43,761 nt of DNA from Fidelibacterota bacterium (GTDB taxonomy: Bacteria > Marinisomatota > Marinisomatia > Marinisomatales > UBA1611): positions 33,122 to 76,882 of the forward strand of contig PBAR01000011.1 in NCBI GenBank assembly GCA_002718285.1. The letters run 5' to 3'. Position numbers and translations under genes: made by a program. The notes below the pieces were generated by a model, which saw nothing but the letters and a program-made list of their open reading frames with translations, searched no databases and was not told the DNA's origin. Below are positions 1 through 7,774 of this stretch, one piece after another (position 1 is the stretch's first letter; every line of letters begins with the position of its first letter).

Positions 1-821
1 CCTATACTTCCTTTTTGAAAAACACCATTTTCATATAATGTTTTTGCTTCGCTGCTCGTCAAATTCTTAATAGCTATTTGGTCAGGGAGTCCAAAATTAC
101 GATAAACATATTCTACATCAGTGATAATCCATAGCTCTTTTGCATAGAGAATGCGCCCCAGTTTAGCAGCTGTGTAATCCTTATCAATTACTGCATCCAA
201 ACCTGTTAAATGATTTTTTTTATTATAAACTGGGATACCACCTCCGCCAGTAGCAATAACGATTGTACCTCTATCTACCAACGATTTAATGGAATTCCCA
301 TGCATTATGTATTCTGGCATAGGTGAAGGGACCACACGACGCCATTGACCAGGTTCTTGTTCCTTGATAGACCAGCCAAATTTTTCTGCAAAAGGTCTTA
401 TTTTATTTTTAGTATACCATGGGCCTATAAATTTTGTTGGTTCTTGGATGGTGGAGTCATTAACATCAACGATAACCTGGGTAACAAGAGTAACTACTTC
501 TTTATCCACTCCCATATCTCTTAGCTTGTTTTGCAACGACTGCTGAACCATATATCCAATAGTCCCCTGCGTGCCAGCCACACATACTCCTAGAGGGAGT
601 GTGGGGACCTGGTCGTATGTTAGATCCATACGTAGAAGTTCATTACCTACTTGAGGTCCATTACCATGGTTTATACAAAGATTATATCCACGTTTAATAA
701 AATAGGAAATCCCTTCCACAGTTTCTCGAGTATGGTTAAACTGTTCCTGAATAGTACCAGCTTCTCCTTTTGGCGATATACTGTTTCCGCCCATAGCGAT
801 CATTGCTGTAGAAATAGACAT
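1..821 (-). CDS. arcC: Carbamate kinase (3'-truncated by window edge)
   Basis: Translation of the minus strand from ATG at 821 gives about 273 residues of a carbamate kinase that runs off the window, lacking roughly the last 40 residues of a usual ~310. Visible family motifs are AMGGNSISPKG near residue 9, NHGNGPQVGNELLR near residue 50, a TQGTIGYM stretch, ATGGGGIPV and DAVIDKD. The enzyme transfers phosphate from carbamoyl phosphate to ADP, giving ATP and carbamate (then NH3 and CO2). The start codon abuts the stop of the DUF2877/AllH-like gene, so the two are probably translationally coupled. In E. coli a carbamate kinase (AllK/YbcF) ends the fdrA-ylbE-ylbF locus of anaerobic allantoin breakdown, and the same partnership is seen here. 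Identity is firm; the allK-like role is inferred from neighbours. Confidence 0.93.
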   Translation of the reverse strand, partial: MSISTAMIAMGGNSISPKGEAGTIQEQFNHTRETVEGISYFIKRGYNLCINHGNGPQVGNELLRMDLTYDQVPTLPLGVCVAGTQGTIGYMVQQSLQNKLRDMGVDKEVVTLVTQVIVDVNDSTIQEPTKFIGPWYTKNKIRPFAEKFGWSIKEQEPGQWRRVVPSPMPEYIMHGNSIKSLVDRGTIVIATGGGGIPVYNKKNHLTGLDAVIDKDYTAAKLGRILYAKELWIITDVEYVYRNFGLPDQIAIKNLTSSEAKTLYENGVFQKGSI

Positions 822-1670
822 TTAATCTCTGAGTATTTCTAAGTTGATATTTGATTTAAGAATTTGTGTGGAAAAACCAGCCAAGGCATCTTGGCCAGAA
901 GAAGCCCCTATCTGCATAAATTTAGAAATAGAATCTCGAAGATTCTTTGGGTTTTGATTAAGAATAGATCGTACTAAATCATGCCAGCATTCAGCGAAAT
1001 CTCCTTTTGATGCTGCTATCAAATACGCAGCACTTAGAGACGTAGTTTTTTGACTTGATATCCGAGCAATCTCATCGAGGGGATGGGTGTTTTTTGTAAT
1101 CCATAGAGATGCCATCACTCCAAGAAGATAATCATCACCTGATGGTGTAAGCCCAAATCCCAAACCTGCTAAATATGTAACAGATTTTTTTATAGAGCGC
1201 CTTTTGGCCAGTGCATTCTGTAATTCATTTGCTCCAGAAATAAGTTTTTCTATCACATATTTATCATTAGAATTTTTAGCATTTGATTCGAACCATTTTG
1301 TAGAATCAAACAATAATTTAACGCTAGACACTTTCAAACAAAAAGAATCGGGAAATTGAAGCATTTTGGGATCCCAAGTTTCAGCTTTATCTAAAATTAT
1401 TAATATTTTATTTCCTACGTTTATACCACATGGATCAGCTCGGACATTCATTTTTGCAATAATAGATGATTTTAAGTTTTGTCTTGGAATAAGAACAGAG
1501 AATGGACTTTTGCCTATAGGTGCAATAGATATAGTGATTATATGACCATCATTACCAAGTATATTGCAAAAATCCTGATAAATACCAACCACGGATCCTG
1601 TAAAAGTTTTTTTTGTTAAACATTGTAACAAAGACCTAGATACAAATTCTGCTTTAACTATTGTAATCAC
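822..1670 (-). CDS. allH: DUF2877 protein, AllH/YlbF-like carbamoyltransferase subunit
   Basis: A 282-residue DUF2877-type protein. The clearest stretch is YLAGLGFGLTPSGDDYLLG near residue 165, the conserved glycine/aspartate-rich segment of this family, followed by a predicted helical C-terminal half. The E. coli homologue YlbF (AllH) is described as one of three proteins needed for oxamate carbamoyltransferase together with FdrA (AllF) and YlbE (AllG); homologues of both partners lie at 9448-11010 and 11672-13144. Its stop codon abuts the carbamate kinase start, supporting a carbamoyl-phosphate-to-ATP route. The true carbamoyl donor cannot be read from sequence: oxalurate is the E. coli substrate, but no allantoin-specific genes are nearby. 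Confidence 0.8.
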   Translation of the reverse strand: MITIVKAEFVSRSLLQCLTKKTFTGSVVGIYQDFCNILGNDGHIITISIAPIGKSPFSVLIPRQNLKSSIIAKMNVRADPCGINVGNKILIILDKAETWDPKMLQFPDSFCLKVSSVKLLFDSTKWFESNAKNSNDKYVIEKLISGANELQNALAKRRSIKKSVTYLAGLGFGLTPSGDDYLLGVMASLWITKNTHPLDEIARISSQKTTSLSAAYLIAASKGDFAECWHDLVRSILNQNPKNLRDSISKFMQIGASSGQDALAGFSTQILKSNINLEILRD

Positions 1671-1729
1671 ATTAATGGATTTTTTGATTACAACATTATT
1701 AATTAAGCAAACACCTTAAATATTATAAT

Positions 1730-2104
1730 TTAATGAACATGTCCGTCTGGACACATGTGGGGTTTCTCACCTGAGCGTTTACGAAGTGTGTTTTCGATAG
1801 ATTTGGGAGACTCTCCTTTTTCTAAACGATGGGCAACTTCCTTAAACTCATTACCATAATCCAGCCCTGATTTACGCATTGATGAACGCATAGTTTTCGC
1901 TAGCAAATGTGGATTATTTGGTGATTGACTTTGTTTTGGAGAGTTCGTTTTTCCGTATGATATGCTTGGCGCAGAAACAAGGCGGCGAAGATCACTATCC
2001 CCACAACTAGGACAGATTAATCCTTTATTAGATTCATCATAACTGCGAATAAGCATGCTGATCCGTTTTTCGCAAGGTGAGCATAAATATTCATAGATGG
2101 GCAT
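1730..2104 (-). CDS. FmdB-family zinc-ribbon protein (copy 1)
   Basis: A 124-residue protein starting MPIYEYLCSPCEK, with a second Cys pair CPSCG near residue 31: the four-Cys zinc ribbon of the FmdB/CxxC_CxxC_SSSS family. The rest is polar and likely flexible, with a conserved-looking motif GNEFKEVAHRLEKGESP near residue 84 that recurs in the second FmdB copy (9048-9437). FmdB was named as a putative regulator beside amide-hydrolysing enzymes; its biochemical role is not established. It lies between the DUF2877 and PLP-enzyme genes in the same transcription direction, separated by about 60 bases on each side. The family call is sure, the role unknown. Confidence 0.85.
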   Translation of the reverse strand: MPIYEYLCSPCEKRISMLIRSYDESNKGLICPSCGDSDLRRLVSAPSISYGKTNSPKQSQSPNNPHLLAKTMRSSMRKSGLDYGNEFKEVAHRLEKGESPKSIENTLRKRSGEKPHMCPDGHVH

Positions 2105-2161
2105 TTTATTTTACTCCATAAGATAATAATTAATAGTTTTGAAATTTATATAACTATTGGT

Positions 2162-3190
2162 TTAATTACCAGTTATAACATTATTCGAGTTATTGTAACT
2201 AGATAATATTGTCGAATTTGAGAAAATACTGGGTGAGCCTCCTGTATGTAAAAATATCACAGTTTTATCAGGACCAATAGACCCATTTTTTACCAAATCA
2301 GTTAATCCAGAAAATGCCTTTCCTGTATAGATTGGATCTAAAAATATCCCTTCAGTTTGGGCAACAAGGCGAATAGCATCATTACCTTCTGAAGTAGGTT
2401 TACCGTATCCTTCACCAATATATTCATCAAATACGAAGATATCATTACTTGTTACTTTTGAGTCAAAACCTAGAGCTTCTTCAGTTTCATTGACCAATTG
2501 TTCTATATGAGAAATACATTCATCACGGGTACGGCTTACAGTTATCCCATATAATCGACAATTTAATCCCATTAACTTGAAACCTACCAGCAACCCTGCT
2601 TGTGTAACGCCACATCCAGTAGCACATATCAATGCATCTGGGCTTAAATTCAAATTCTTTAACTGAGAACAAATCTCCAATGCAGCAGAAACATATCCAA
2701 TACATCCTAGTGATGAAACACCACCACGTCTAATTATATACGGGTTTTCGCCCTTGGCTCGCAAACGTTCAGCTTCTTTTACAATATAATTATCTATATA
2801 TGAACGGTCTGGATTTCCTGTAAAAACAAGTTTAGCATCAAGAATGTGATCAAGTAGCAGATTACCATTTGTCTTAGAAGGTCGATTACCAGATAATACT
2901 GCAACACCTCTAAGTCCCAAGTGTGCAGCCGCTGCCATTGTCGTTCTAACATGGTTGGAACCAGGACTACCACCAGTGATTAGCATGTTAGAGTTTAACT
3001 TCATTGCATCGGCAGCCAGATACTCAAGAGACCGTACTTTATTCCCTCCCAAACCAAAACCTGTCAAATCGTCTCGCTTGAACCAAAGATCAAGATTCCT
3101 CAAAGATTTTCCCAAATTTTCAACGCGCTCTAATGGCGTTGGTAATTTTGCTAATTCAAGCTGGGGTCGTAATAATAGATCATTATTCAT
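2162..3190 (-). CDS. PLP enzyme of the D-cysteine desulfhydrase/ACC deaminase family, XcbE-like
   Basis: A 342-residue fold-type II PLP enzyme. The cofactor lysine is K51 in DDLTGFGLGGNKVRSLE, followed by GSNHVRTT near residue 78, a phosphate-binding loop ATGCGVTQAGLL near residue 190, and FLHTGGSPSIF near the C terminus. D-cysteine desulfhydrase and ACC deaminase share this layout. The usual TGSGGT loop reads TGCGVT here, which hints at a different substrate. It overlaps the upstream lyase gene by 8 bases and ends a four-gene coupled block with two aspartase/fumarase-type lyases and a ComA homologue, the same gene set as xcbB1-C1-D1-E1 for coenzyme M in Xanthobacter autotrophicus, where XcbE1 is described as a D-cysteine desulfhydrase homologue. 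By analogy it would deliver the thiol sulfur. General family certain; pathway role inferred. Confidence 0.82.
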   Translation of the reverse strand: MNNDLLLRPQLELAKLPTPLERVENLGKSLRNLDLWFKRDDLTGFGLGGNKVRSLEYLAADAMKLNSNMLITGGSPGSNHVRTTMAAAAHLGLRGVAVLSGNRPSKTNGNLLLDHILDAKLVFTGNPDRSYIDNYIVKEAERLRAKGENPYIIRRGGVSSLGCIGYVSAALEICSQLKNLNLSPDALICATGCGVTQAGLLVGFKLMGLNCRLYGITVSRTRDECISHIEQLVNETEEALGFDSKVTSNDIFVFDEYIGEGYGKPTSEGNDAIRLVAQTEGIFLDPIYTGKAFSGLTDLVKNGSIGPDKTVIFLHTGGSPSIFSNSTILSSYNNSNNVITGN

Positions 3191-4580
3191 TTGGAAAATA
3201 ATCTTTTAAAAAATGTTTATTACTTTCCCGTGATTTATGGCTTAATTGCACAACTTTATCTACAAACTCAGGACAAAGTCCCAACTGCTTTTTATAATCA
3301 AAGATAACATCAATATCATTTATGGTGAGATGTTTCATAACCGTCTCATTATTTACCAAACAGGATTTTAGTGACTGGCTCTTTTTATTGGCAGTCTTAG
3401 AAATCTTGCACATAAGATCATGCGCAGTTTGTTTCCCTATTTTTCCTGCCAAAGAAAGCATGACACTTTCAGAATAAATATGGCCATTAGTTGATTCAAT
3501 ATTTTTGATCATATTTTCACTGTTTACATGAAGGCTTGAACATAATGCATAGACCAATTGAAGCTGAGCACCTGCCATAACACAGGTTGGCCCAATTAGA
3601 CTCCACTCTGATTTCCAAGAACGACCGTCACGTTCGTGTTCGTGAACTAGGTTTTCATTTAAACAGTTTGTATTGTGACGAATTAATCGAGCTAAGGTAC
3701 CTAAATGCTCGGACAGCTCAGGATTGCTTTTATGAGGCATTGTGATACTGCCTATAGCGCCCTTTTTAACAATCTCATTCAATTCATTTATCTCAGGACG
3801 TTGCAATGTATAAATTTCATGTCCAACTTTATCGAAAGTAGAAGAAATCATGGACAATAACTGTATAAACTCTGCCTGACTATCACGGGAAGATATCCAG
3901 GATATATCTGGAATACGTAAACCCAGTTTTTTAAAAAAAATCGATTGTAATTCTATACCCCTTCCTGCGAAAGCAGACAGGGAGCCAACTCCCCCAGCTA
4001 ATTGACCTACTCCCATTCTTTTATGTATATCCTTCATTCGTTCTAAATGGCGATAAATCTCACAGATCCATATTGCAACCTTGAATCCAAAAGTTATCGG
4101 CAAACCTGGCTGGCCATGCGTTCTCCCAAGCATGGGTGTGGTACGATGTTTTACCGCTAAGACTAAAAGTTTTTGCTCAATTTTCCATAAATCTCGGAAT
4201 ACAATTTCCCAAACTTTCAAAAGGGAAATCGATATCCAAGTATCTGTGACATCTTGAACAGTCGCTCCATAATAGATCCATTCCCCTGCGGAGCCTTTAC
4301 ATATTTTTTTCAATTCCTGAATTAATCCATGCATGGAATGCCCTGATTGATTATATCTTTTACGGAGTAAATCCATATCCAATTTATTTATATCACAGGC
4401 TCTTCTAATCTCTTCTGTAGCTTCAAATGGGATTAAATCCACTTCTGCCTGTGCTTCTGCTAAAGCACTAATAATTTCCAGCCATGCTTGCGTACGGGGA
4501 ACTTCATCAAATATAGCATACATTTCATCTGAGCCCCACATACTCCCATATATCTCAGAATCAATCATATTCACTGACAT
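3183..4580 (-). CDS. Aspartase/fumarase-superfamily lyase, PurB/CMLE-like (XcbC/XcbD candidate)
   Basis: A 465-residue lyase resembling adenylosuccinate lyase and 3-carboxymuconate cycloisomerase. Seen motifs: YGATVQDVTDT at about 104-114, GRTHGQP at 152-158, and the superfamily signature GSITMPHKSNP at 277-287, which matches the G-S-x2-M-x2-K-x-N pattern but has Ile where many relatives have a second Ser. Purine synthesis is not suggested by context: it overlaps a second superfamily member by 10 bases and the PLP enzyme by 8. In Xanthobacter, two members (XcbC1, XcbD1) act in coenzyme M synthesis; XcbC1 eliminates phosphate from phosphosulfolactate to give sulfoacrylate. Which of the two lyases here does that step cannot be decided by eye. 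A true PurB role is the main alternative. Confidence 0.8.
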   Translation of the reverse strand: MSVNMIDSEIYGSMWGSDEMYAIFDEVPRTQAWLEIISALAEAQAEVDLIPFEATEEIRRACDINKLDMDLLRKRYNQSGHSMHGLIQELKKICKGSAGEWIYYGATVQDVTDTWISISLLKVWEIVFRDLWKIEQKLLVLAVKHRTTPMLGRTHGQPGLPITFGFKVAIWICEIYRHLERMKDIHKRMGVGQLAGGVGSLSAFAGRGIELQSIFFKKLGLRIPDISWISSRDSQAEFIQLLSMISSTFDKVGHEIYTLQRPEINELNEIVKKGAIGSITMPHKSNPELSEHLGTLARLIRHNTNCLNENLVHEHERDGRSWKSEWSLIGPTCVMAGAQLQLVYALCSSLHVNSENMIKNIESTNGHIYSESVMLSLAGKIGKQTAHDLMCKISKTANKKSQSLKSCLVNNETVMKHLTINDIDVIFDYKKQLGLCPEFVDKVVQLSHKSRESNKHFLKDYFPNE

Positions 4581-6061
4581 ATTGATTTAGCCCTTTCAAT
4601 TAAGTTTTTTTCTGATCTTTTGAGCCAAGATTTTTCTAATTTTATCCAATGATTTGAATCATTGCTTTTATCCCGAAGGTCAGTAATCATTTTATTCACA
4701 GATTTTGATGATGCGCCTCCAGGGCCAGTCCTTGTCTCAATAATGGATTCTGGGTCCATGATTTTAGAAACATGATCATCAGTTATATCAAGGGAACAAT
4801 TTATTATATCCATAGCCGCATCGTTTATTAGATTGGCCTTAATACTTTTTCCTTCCTTAATTGAAAACCTTATGGCCTGGCCAACAATAGAATGAGCTGC
4901 TTGCGCATTAATACCATGCCGCATCATGATCTCTTCTGCAAGATCTGTGGCCCCTATTAAACTATCTACAGCAGCAAGTCGCATTTCATCTTTATTAACT
5001 TTCAAACTAGAAATTATTGCTGAAAATAATTTTAAGGCTTTTTTGGTCCGCATCAACCCTCTTGGTACCATACCATAAGTAAAAATTCGATTGTCAACTT
5101 GTCCTGAAGGTGTCATTTGCAGGGCAGCCGTACCAGATAACCGACCTATCATCTCTCTTGCAACACCTCGTATATATGCAAGGCTGTACGGATTTTTCTT
5201 CTGCGGCATAATGACACTTAAGCGCGAATGACTTTCAGATAGATCTATAAAATTAAATTCTGAAGTAGCCCAAACCTGCAAATCTTCTGCCAAACGATCT
5301 ATGTTGCACAATATTGCAAGGGTTGAAGATATCAATTCTATTGGGCCATCGGACTGCCACATAGCATCCCTCGTGTGCACAACTAATCCTTTAAAACCAA
5401 GTAATTCAGCTATAAGCTCTCTATCTATTGGTAACCTCGAACCATTTGTACTACCAGCACATGCAGGACTTTTGTTGGTCCGCTTATAAACAGATTGCAT
5501 TCGATCAAGATCACGAGCCATATGTTGAACAAAAGTCAACATATAATGTGCGAGCGTGGTAGGATGTGCTCTTTGTAAATATGTATAATCTGGAACCAAA
5601 GTGGAGCGATGGTCTTCACAAAATTCAAGCAATGCATCCATAAGTTTTAAAATATATTTTATGACTTCTAGTAATTCAGCACGAGTTATTATAAGATAAG
5701 CTAATGTAGAAACTTCCCTCCTTGAACGACCAGCTTGCAACCATCCTGCTGTTTCTGGAGTTCTTTGGTATAGCATTTCAGTCCGATTGGTATAAACATC
5801 AACTAAATCATTTTTAAAATCAATTTCATCTTCAGAAAGACTATGCATTTCAAGTAGAGCACTTATTAATGCATCTCTCGCATCTTTAGGAATTAAATCA
5901 ATTTCTATAAGCATAATAACGTGAGCAAGATCAGCAAGGCTCATTCCATTGTAAAGTAATTCGCTATCATTTACTTCCATTCTAAAACCAGAATTCACGA
6001 GTTCCAGAGCAGGTCCTTTTGTAAAGCGACCTGCTACTTTATTAGTTTTCCCTTTATGCAT
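4571..6061 (-). CDS. Aspartase/fumarase-superfamily lyase, argininosuccinate-lyase-like (XcbC/XcbD candidate)
   Basis: A 496-residue protein with argininosuccinate-lyase architecture: QAGRSRREVSTLAY near 109, DYTYLQRAHPTTLAH at 158-172, PIDRELIAELLGF near 211 and the signature loop SVIMPQKKNP at 282-291. Two departures from true ArgH are visible. The THLQ histidine, which helps catalysis in argininosuccinate lyase, is Tyr161, and the GSS of the signature loop is LSV, keeping the first Ser. No other arginine gene is near. The start overlaps the ComA homologue by 8 bases. Together this argues for a lyase with a changed substrate, fitting the second lyase of bacterial coenzyme M synthesis. An ArgH moonlighting role is possible but less likely given the active-site change. 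Confidence 0.8.
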   Translation of the reverse strand: MHKGKTNKVAGRFTKGPALELVNSGFRMEVNDSELLYNGMSLADLAHVIMLIEIDLIPKDARDALISALLEMHSLSEDEIDFKNDLVDVYTNRTEMLYQRTPETAGWLQAGRSRREVSTLAYLIITRAELLEVIKYILKLMDALLEFCEDHRSTLVPDYTYLQRAHPTTLAHYMLTFVQHMARDLDRMQSVYKRTNKSPACAGSTNGSRLPIDRELIAELLGFKGLVVHTRDAMWQSDGPIELISSTLAILCNIDRLAEDLQVWATSEFNFIDLSESHSRLSVIMPQKKNPYSLAYIRGVAREMIGRLSGTAALQMTPSGQVDNRIFTYGMVPRGLMRTKKALKLFSAIISSLKVNKDEMRLAAVDSLIGATDLAEEIMMRHGINAQAAHSIVGQAIRFSIKEGKSIKANLINDAAMDIINCSLDITDDHVSKIMDPESIIETRTGPGGASSKSVNKMITDLRDKSNDSNHWIKLEKSWLKRSEKNLIERAKSICQ

Positions 6062-6857
6062 TTTTCAATTTTTTTTCTGGTGCAAAGTGAACCAAAGTCT
6101 CATAGCGCAGTCCTTGTCGCAAAGCTTCCAACCCAAGGATATCTCGCGGAAGTACATTCCCTAGATTAACGTTTGATCCAAATCGCTGAATAAATGAGGC
6201 TTGCTGGTGTTGATGAGGCGCCTCCCATATTATATCATTCTGACGACGACCGATCCCATTCAATATAGCATCCACTTTTTTATCAATAATATTGCCTTCA
6301 TTATTATAAACACCAACATTCATTCCTGATTCTCGCCCCTCAATGATGACTTTTTCAGCACCATTCTCCAAGTCTATAATTATCTCCTCGCATATTTGCG
6401 AAATCGGCATCTCAACTTCCGATTCTTTTTTCCCTACTTCTGTAATTACTTTTAGCCCAAAATCTTTTGATCTTTTTATGAAATCATCTCTCTTGCCCCG
6501 ACTTACACTGTAAATACCATTTGAAATTTCAATCATTGAGAATCCAGAATTTTTCACCCAATTTATATATTCATTATCATTCTGTTGTTGGCAGGCGACC
6601 TCCATTAGGGTACCGCCTGGATAAATATCAATACCATTATCTATGGCTAAATCAATTTTAGATCGTAGAAAGGGCTCATTTACTAATACTGAAGTACCAA
6701 AAGAAAGCTTAATTTGATCTAAATATTCCCCTGCCATATTAATCATATCTTCAGTCCCTATTAGGCCTTGACAACGATCAAGCATCATTGTAATACCAGA
6801 TGACCGCGGTTTTACCTTGATTCGATCTGGGACTATTTCCTTTGGAAAATAAGTCAT
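6054..6857 (-). CDS. comA: Phosphosulfolactate synthase (ComA/XcbB family)
   Basis: A 267-residue TIM-barrel protein of the ComA family. Clear motifs are IKLSFGTS near 49-56, IYPGGTLMEVA at 78-88, GFSMIEISNG at 105-114 and IIEGRESGMNVGVY near 171-184. ComA adds sulfite to phosphoenolpyruvate to form phosphosulfolactate, the first step of coenzyme M synthesis in methanogens and, as XcbB1, in Xanthobacter. Related proteins occur in plants and in Bacillus sulfolactate formation, so the family alone does not prove coenzyme M. The downstream coupled genes (two aspartase/fumarase lyases, one D-cysteine desulfhydrase homologue) make the bacterial coenzyme M pathway the best reading. Length is normal for the family. 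Confidence 0.88.
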   Translation of the reverse strand: MTYFPKEIVPDRIKVKPRSSGITMMLDRCQGLIGTEDMINMAGEYLDQIKLSFGTSVLVNEPFLRSKIDLAIDNGIDIYPGGTLMEVACQQQNDNEYINWVKNSGFSMIEISNGIYSVSRGKRDDFIKRSKDFGLKVITEVGKKESEVEMPISQICEEIIIDLENGAEKVIIEGRESGMNVGVYNNEGNIIDKKVDAILNGIGRRQNDIIWEAPHQHQQASFIQRFGSNVNLGNVLPRDILGLEALRQGLRYETLVHFAPEKKLKNA

Positions 6858-6878
6858 TTTCTAGCTTTTACTATATAC

Positions 6879-7769
6879 CTATGATTTATGATTCTCAATT
6901 AATGTTTCAAGAGCGTTTTCAACCTGGTGAAGGGTGGCCCCCCAGGGAACAACAACTCTCCCTCCATCCATTTCAATCTCTTTTTCTAAGAAACAGCATT
7001 TGATTAATTGAAGTGTTCTATTATTATGTTTGAAATTTCGTGGGCAAATATCAATGCATGGAGGTCTATCACCATAGAAATGTTCATGGATCTGAAGGCT
7101 TTTTTCACATCCCAGCATTAACCAATTGTTTCTTTTAGGATGTTCATCAAGATAATAGGTGGGGACTTTAAAATCCAAACCAGATGAGCGGCAAGGTACA
7201 AGCAATGCTTCAGTGTTCTGGGCGTTATCAGCTAAATCACGAATATCAATCTCCTGGATATCAATTTTAATTGCTGGAAGATCGGCGTAGGTTAATACAT
7301 GCTGAACCATTCGTAGTAATTTAGGTGGCTCTGGAGGAATAACTTCCATTACTTGAATTATAATTGGATCGGGGTGATTTATAAAGTTTACATGGTCATC
7401 AAGACCTCGCACAATAAGAGTAGTTTGTTTACTCAGACCTAGCTCTTCTGCTTTTCTAGCTAAAGCTGTATTATTGGCTGTATCTATTGTGCGATCTTCT
7501 ACAAGAACACATTTTTCTGAATGAGCGACTAATAATAAATCTTTTATAGGACTGAACAATGAATTCCTATCTAGACAATTGATCTTAACAATTGCACAAG
7601 ATTCAATGTTTTCTAGTATTATAAATTCTGTATGATGGTACGCTTCTTTTCCAATTAAATATTTCTTTATTTTATTCTCCGTCATATCACCTGTATATGG
7701 ATGAACGCTAACCTTGCGGTAAGATTCGGGTACAAAATTTTTTGGTAGCTGATTTAAATTTTTTTTCAC
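6879..7769 (-). CDS. Unrecognised cysteine-rich protein
   Basis: A 296-residue soluble protein with no signal peptide or membrane segment that I cannot assign to a family. It holds nine Cys (58, 65, 87, 193, 221, 238, 242, 258, 259); the C-terminal group C193-C221-C238-x3-C242 (PPCIDICPRNF) looks like a possible metal or Fe-S site. A middle stretch, roughly 115-180, is rich in hydrophobic strands with IIIQVMEVIPPEPPKL. It sits 21 bases upstream of the ComA homologue and 5 bases after the glycosyltransferase, so it is in the same transcript as the coenzyme-M-type block. A part in that pathway (for example the missing reductive step) or in the glycosyltransferase's pathway is possible but unproven. 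Confidence 0.75.
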   Translation of the reverse strand: MKKNLNQLPKNFVPESYRKVSVHPYTGDMTENKIKKYLIGKEAYHHTEFIILENIESCAIVKINCLDRNSLFSPIKDLLLVAHSEKCVLVEDRTIDTANNTALARKAEELGLSKQTTLIVRGLDDHVNFINHPDPIIIQVMEVIPPEPPKLLRMVQHVLTYADLPAIKIDIQEIDIRDLADNAQNTEALLVPCRSSGLDFKVPTYYLDEHPKRNNWLMLGCEKSLQIHEHFYGDRPPCIDICPRNFKHNNRTLQLIKCCFLEKEIEMDGGRVVVPWGATLHQVENALETLIENHKS

Positions 7770-7774
7770 ATTTA

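Noticed and set aside
364..546. Plus-strand frames inside the carbamate kinase, FdrA, flavoprotein and DnaE genes
   Set aside because: They are antisense shadows of well-supported minus-strand genes and show no recognisable protein motif.
2132..2158. Seven-base inverted repeat AATAGTT/AACTATT
   Set aside because: Short, fully AT-type stem in AT-rich DNA; not better than chance by eye.
3183..6061. True purine (purB) and arginine (argH) synthesis genes
   Set aside because: No pur or arg neighbours, overlapping frames with comA and a D-cysteine desulfhydrase homologue, and altered active-site residues argue for a different role.
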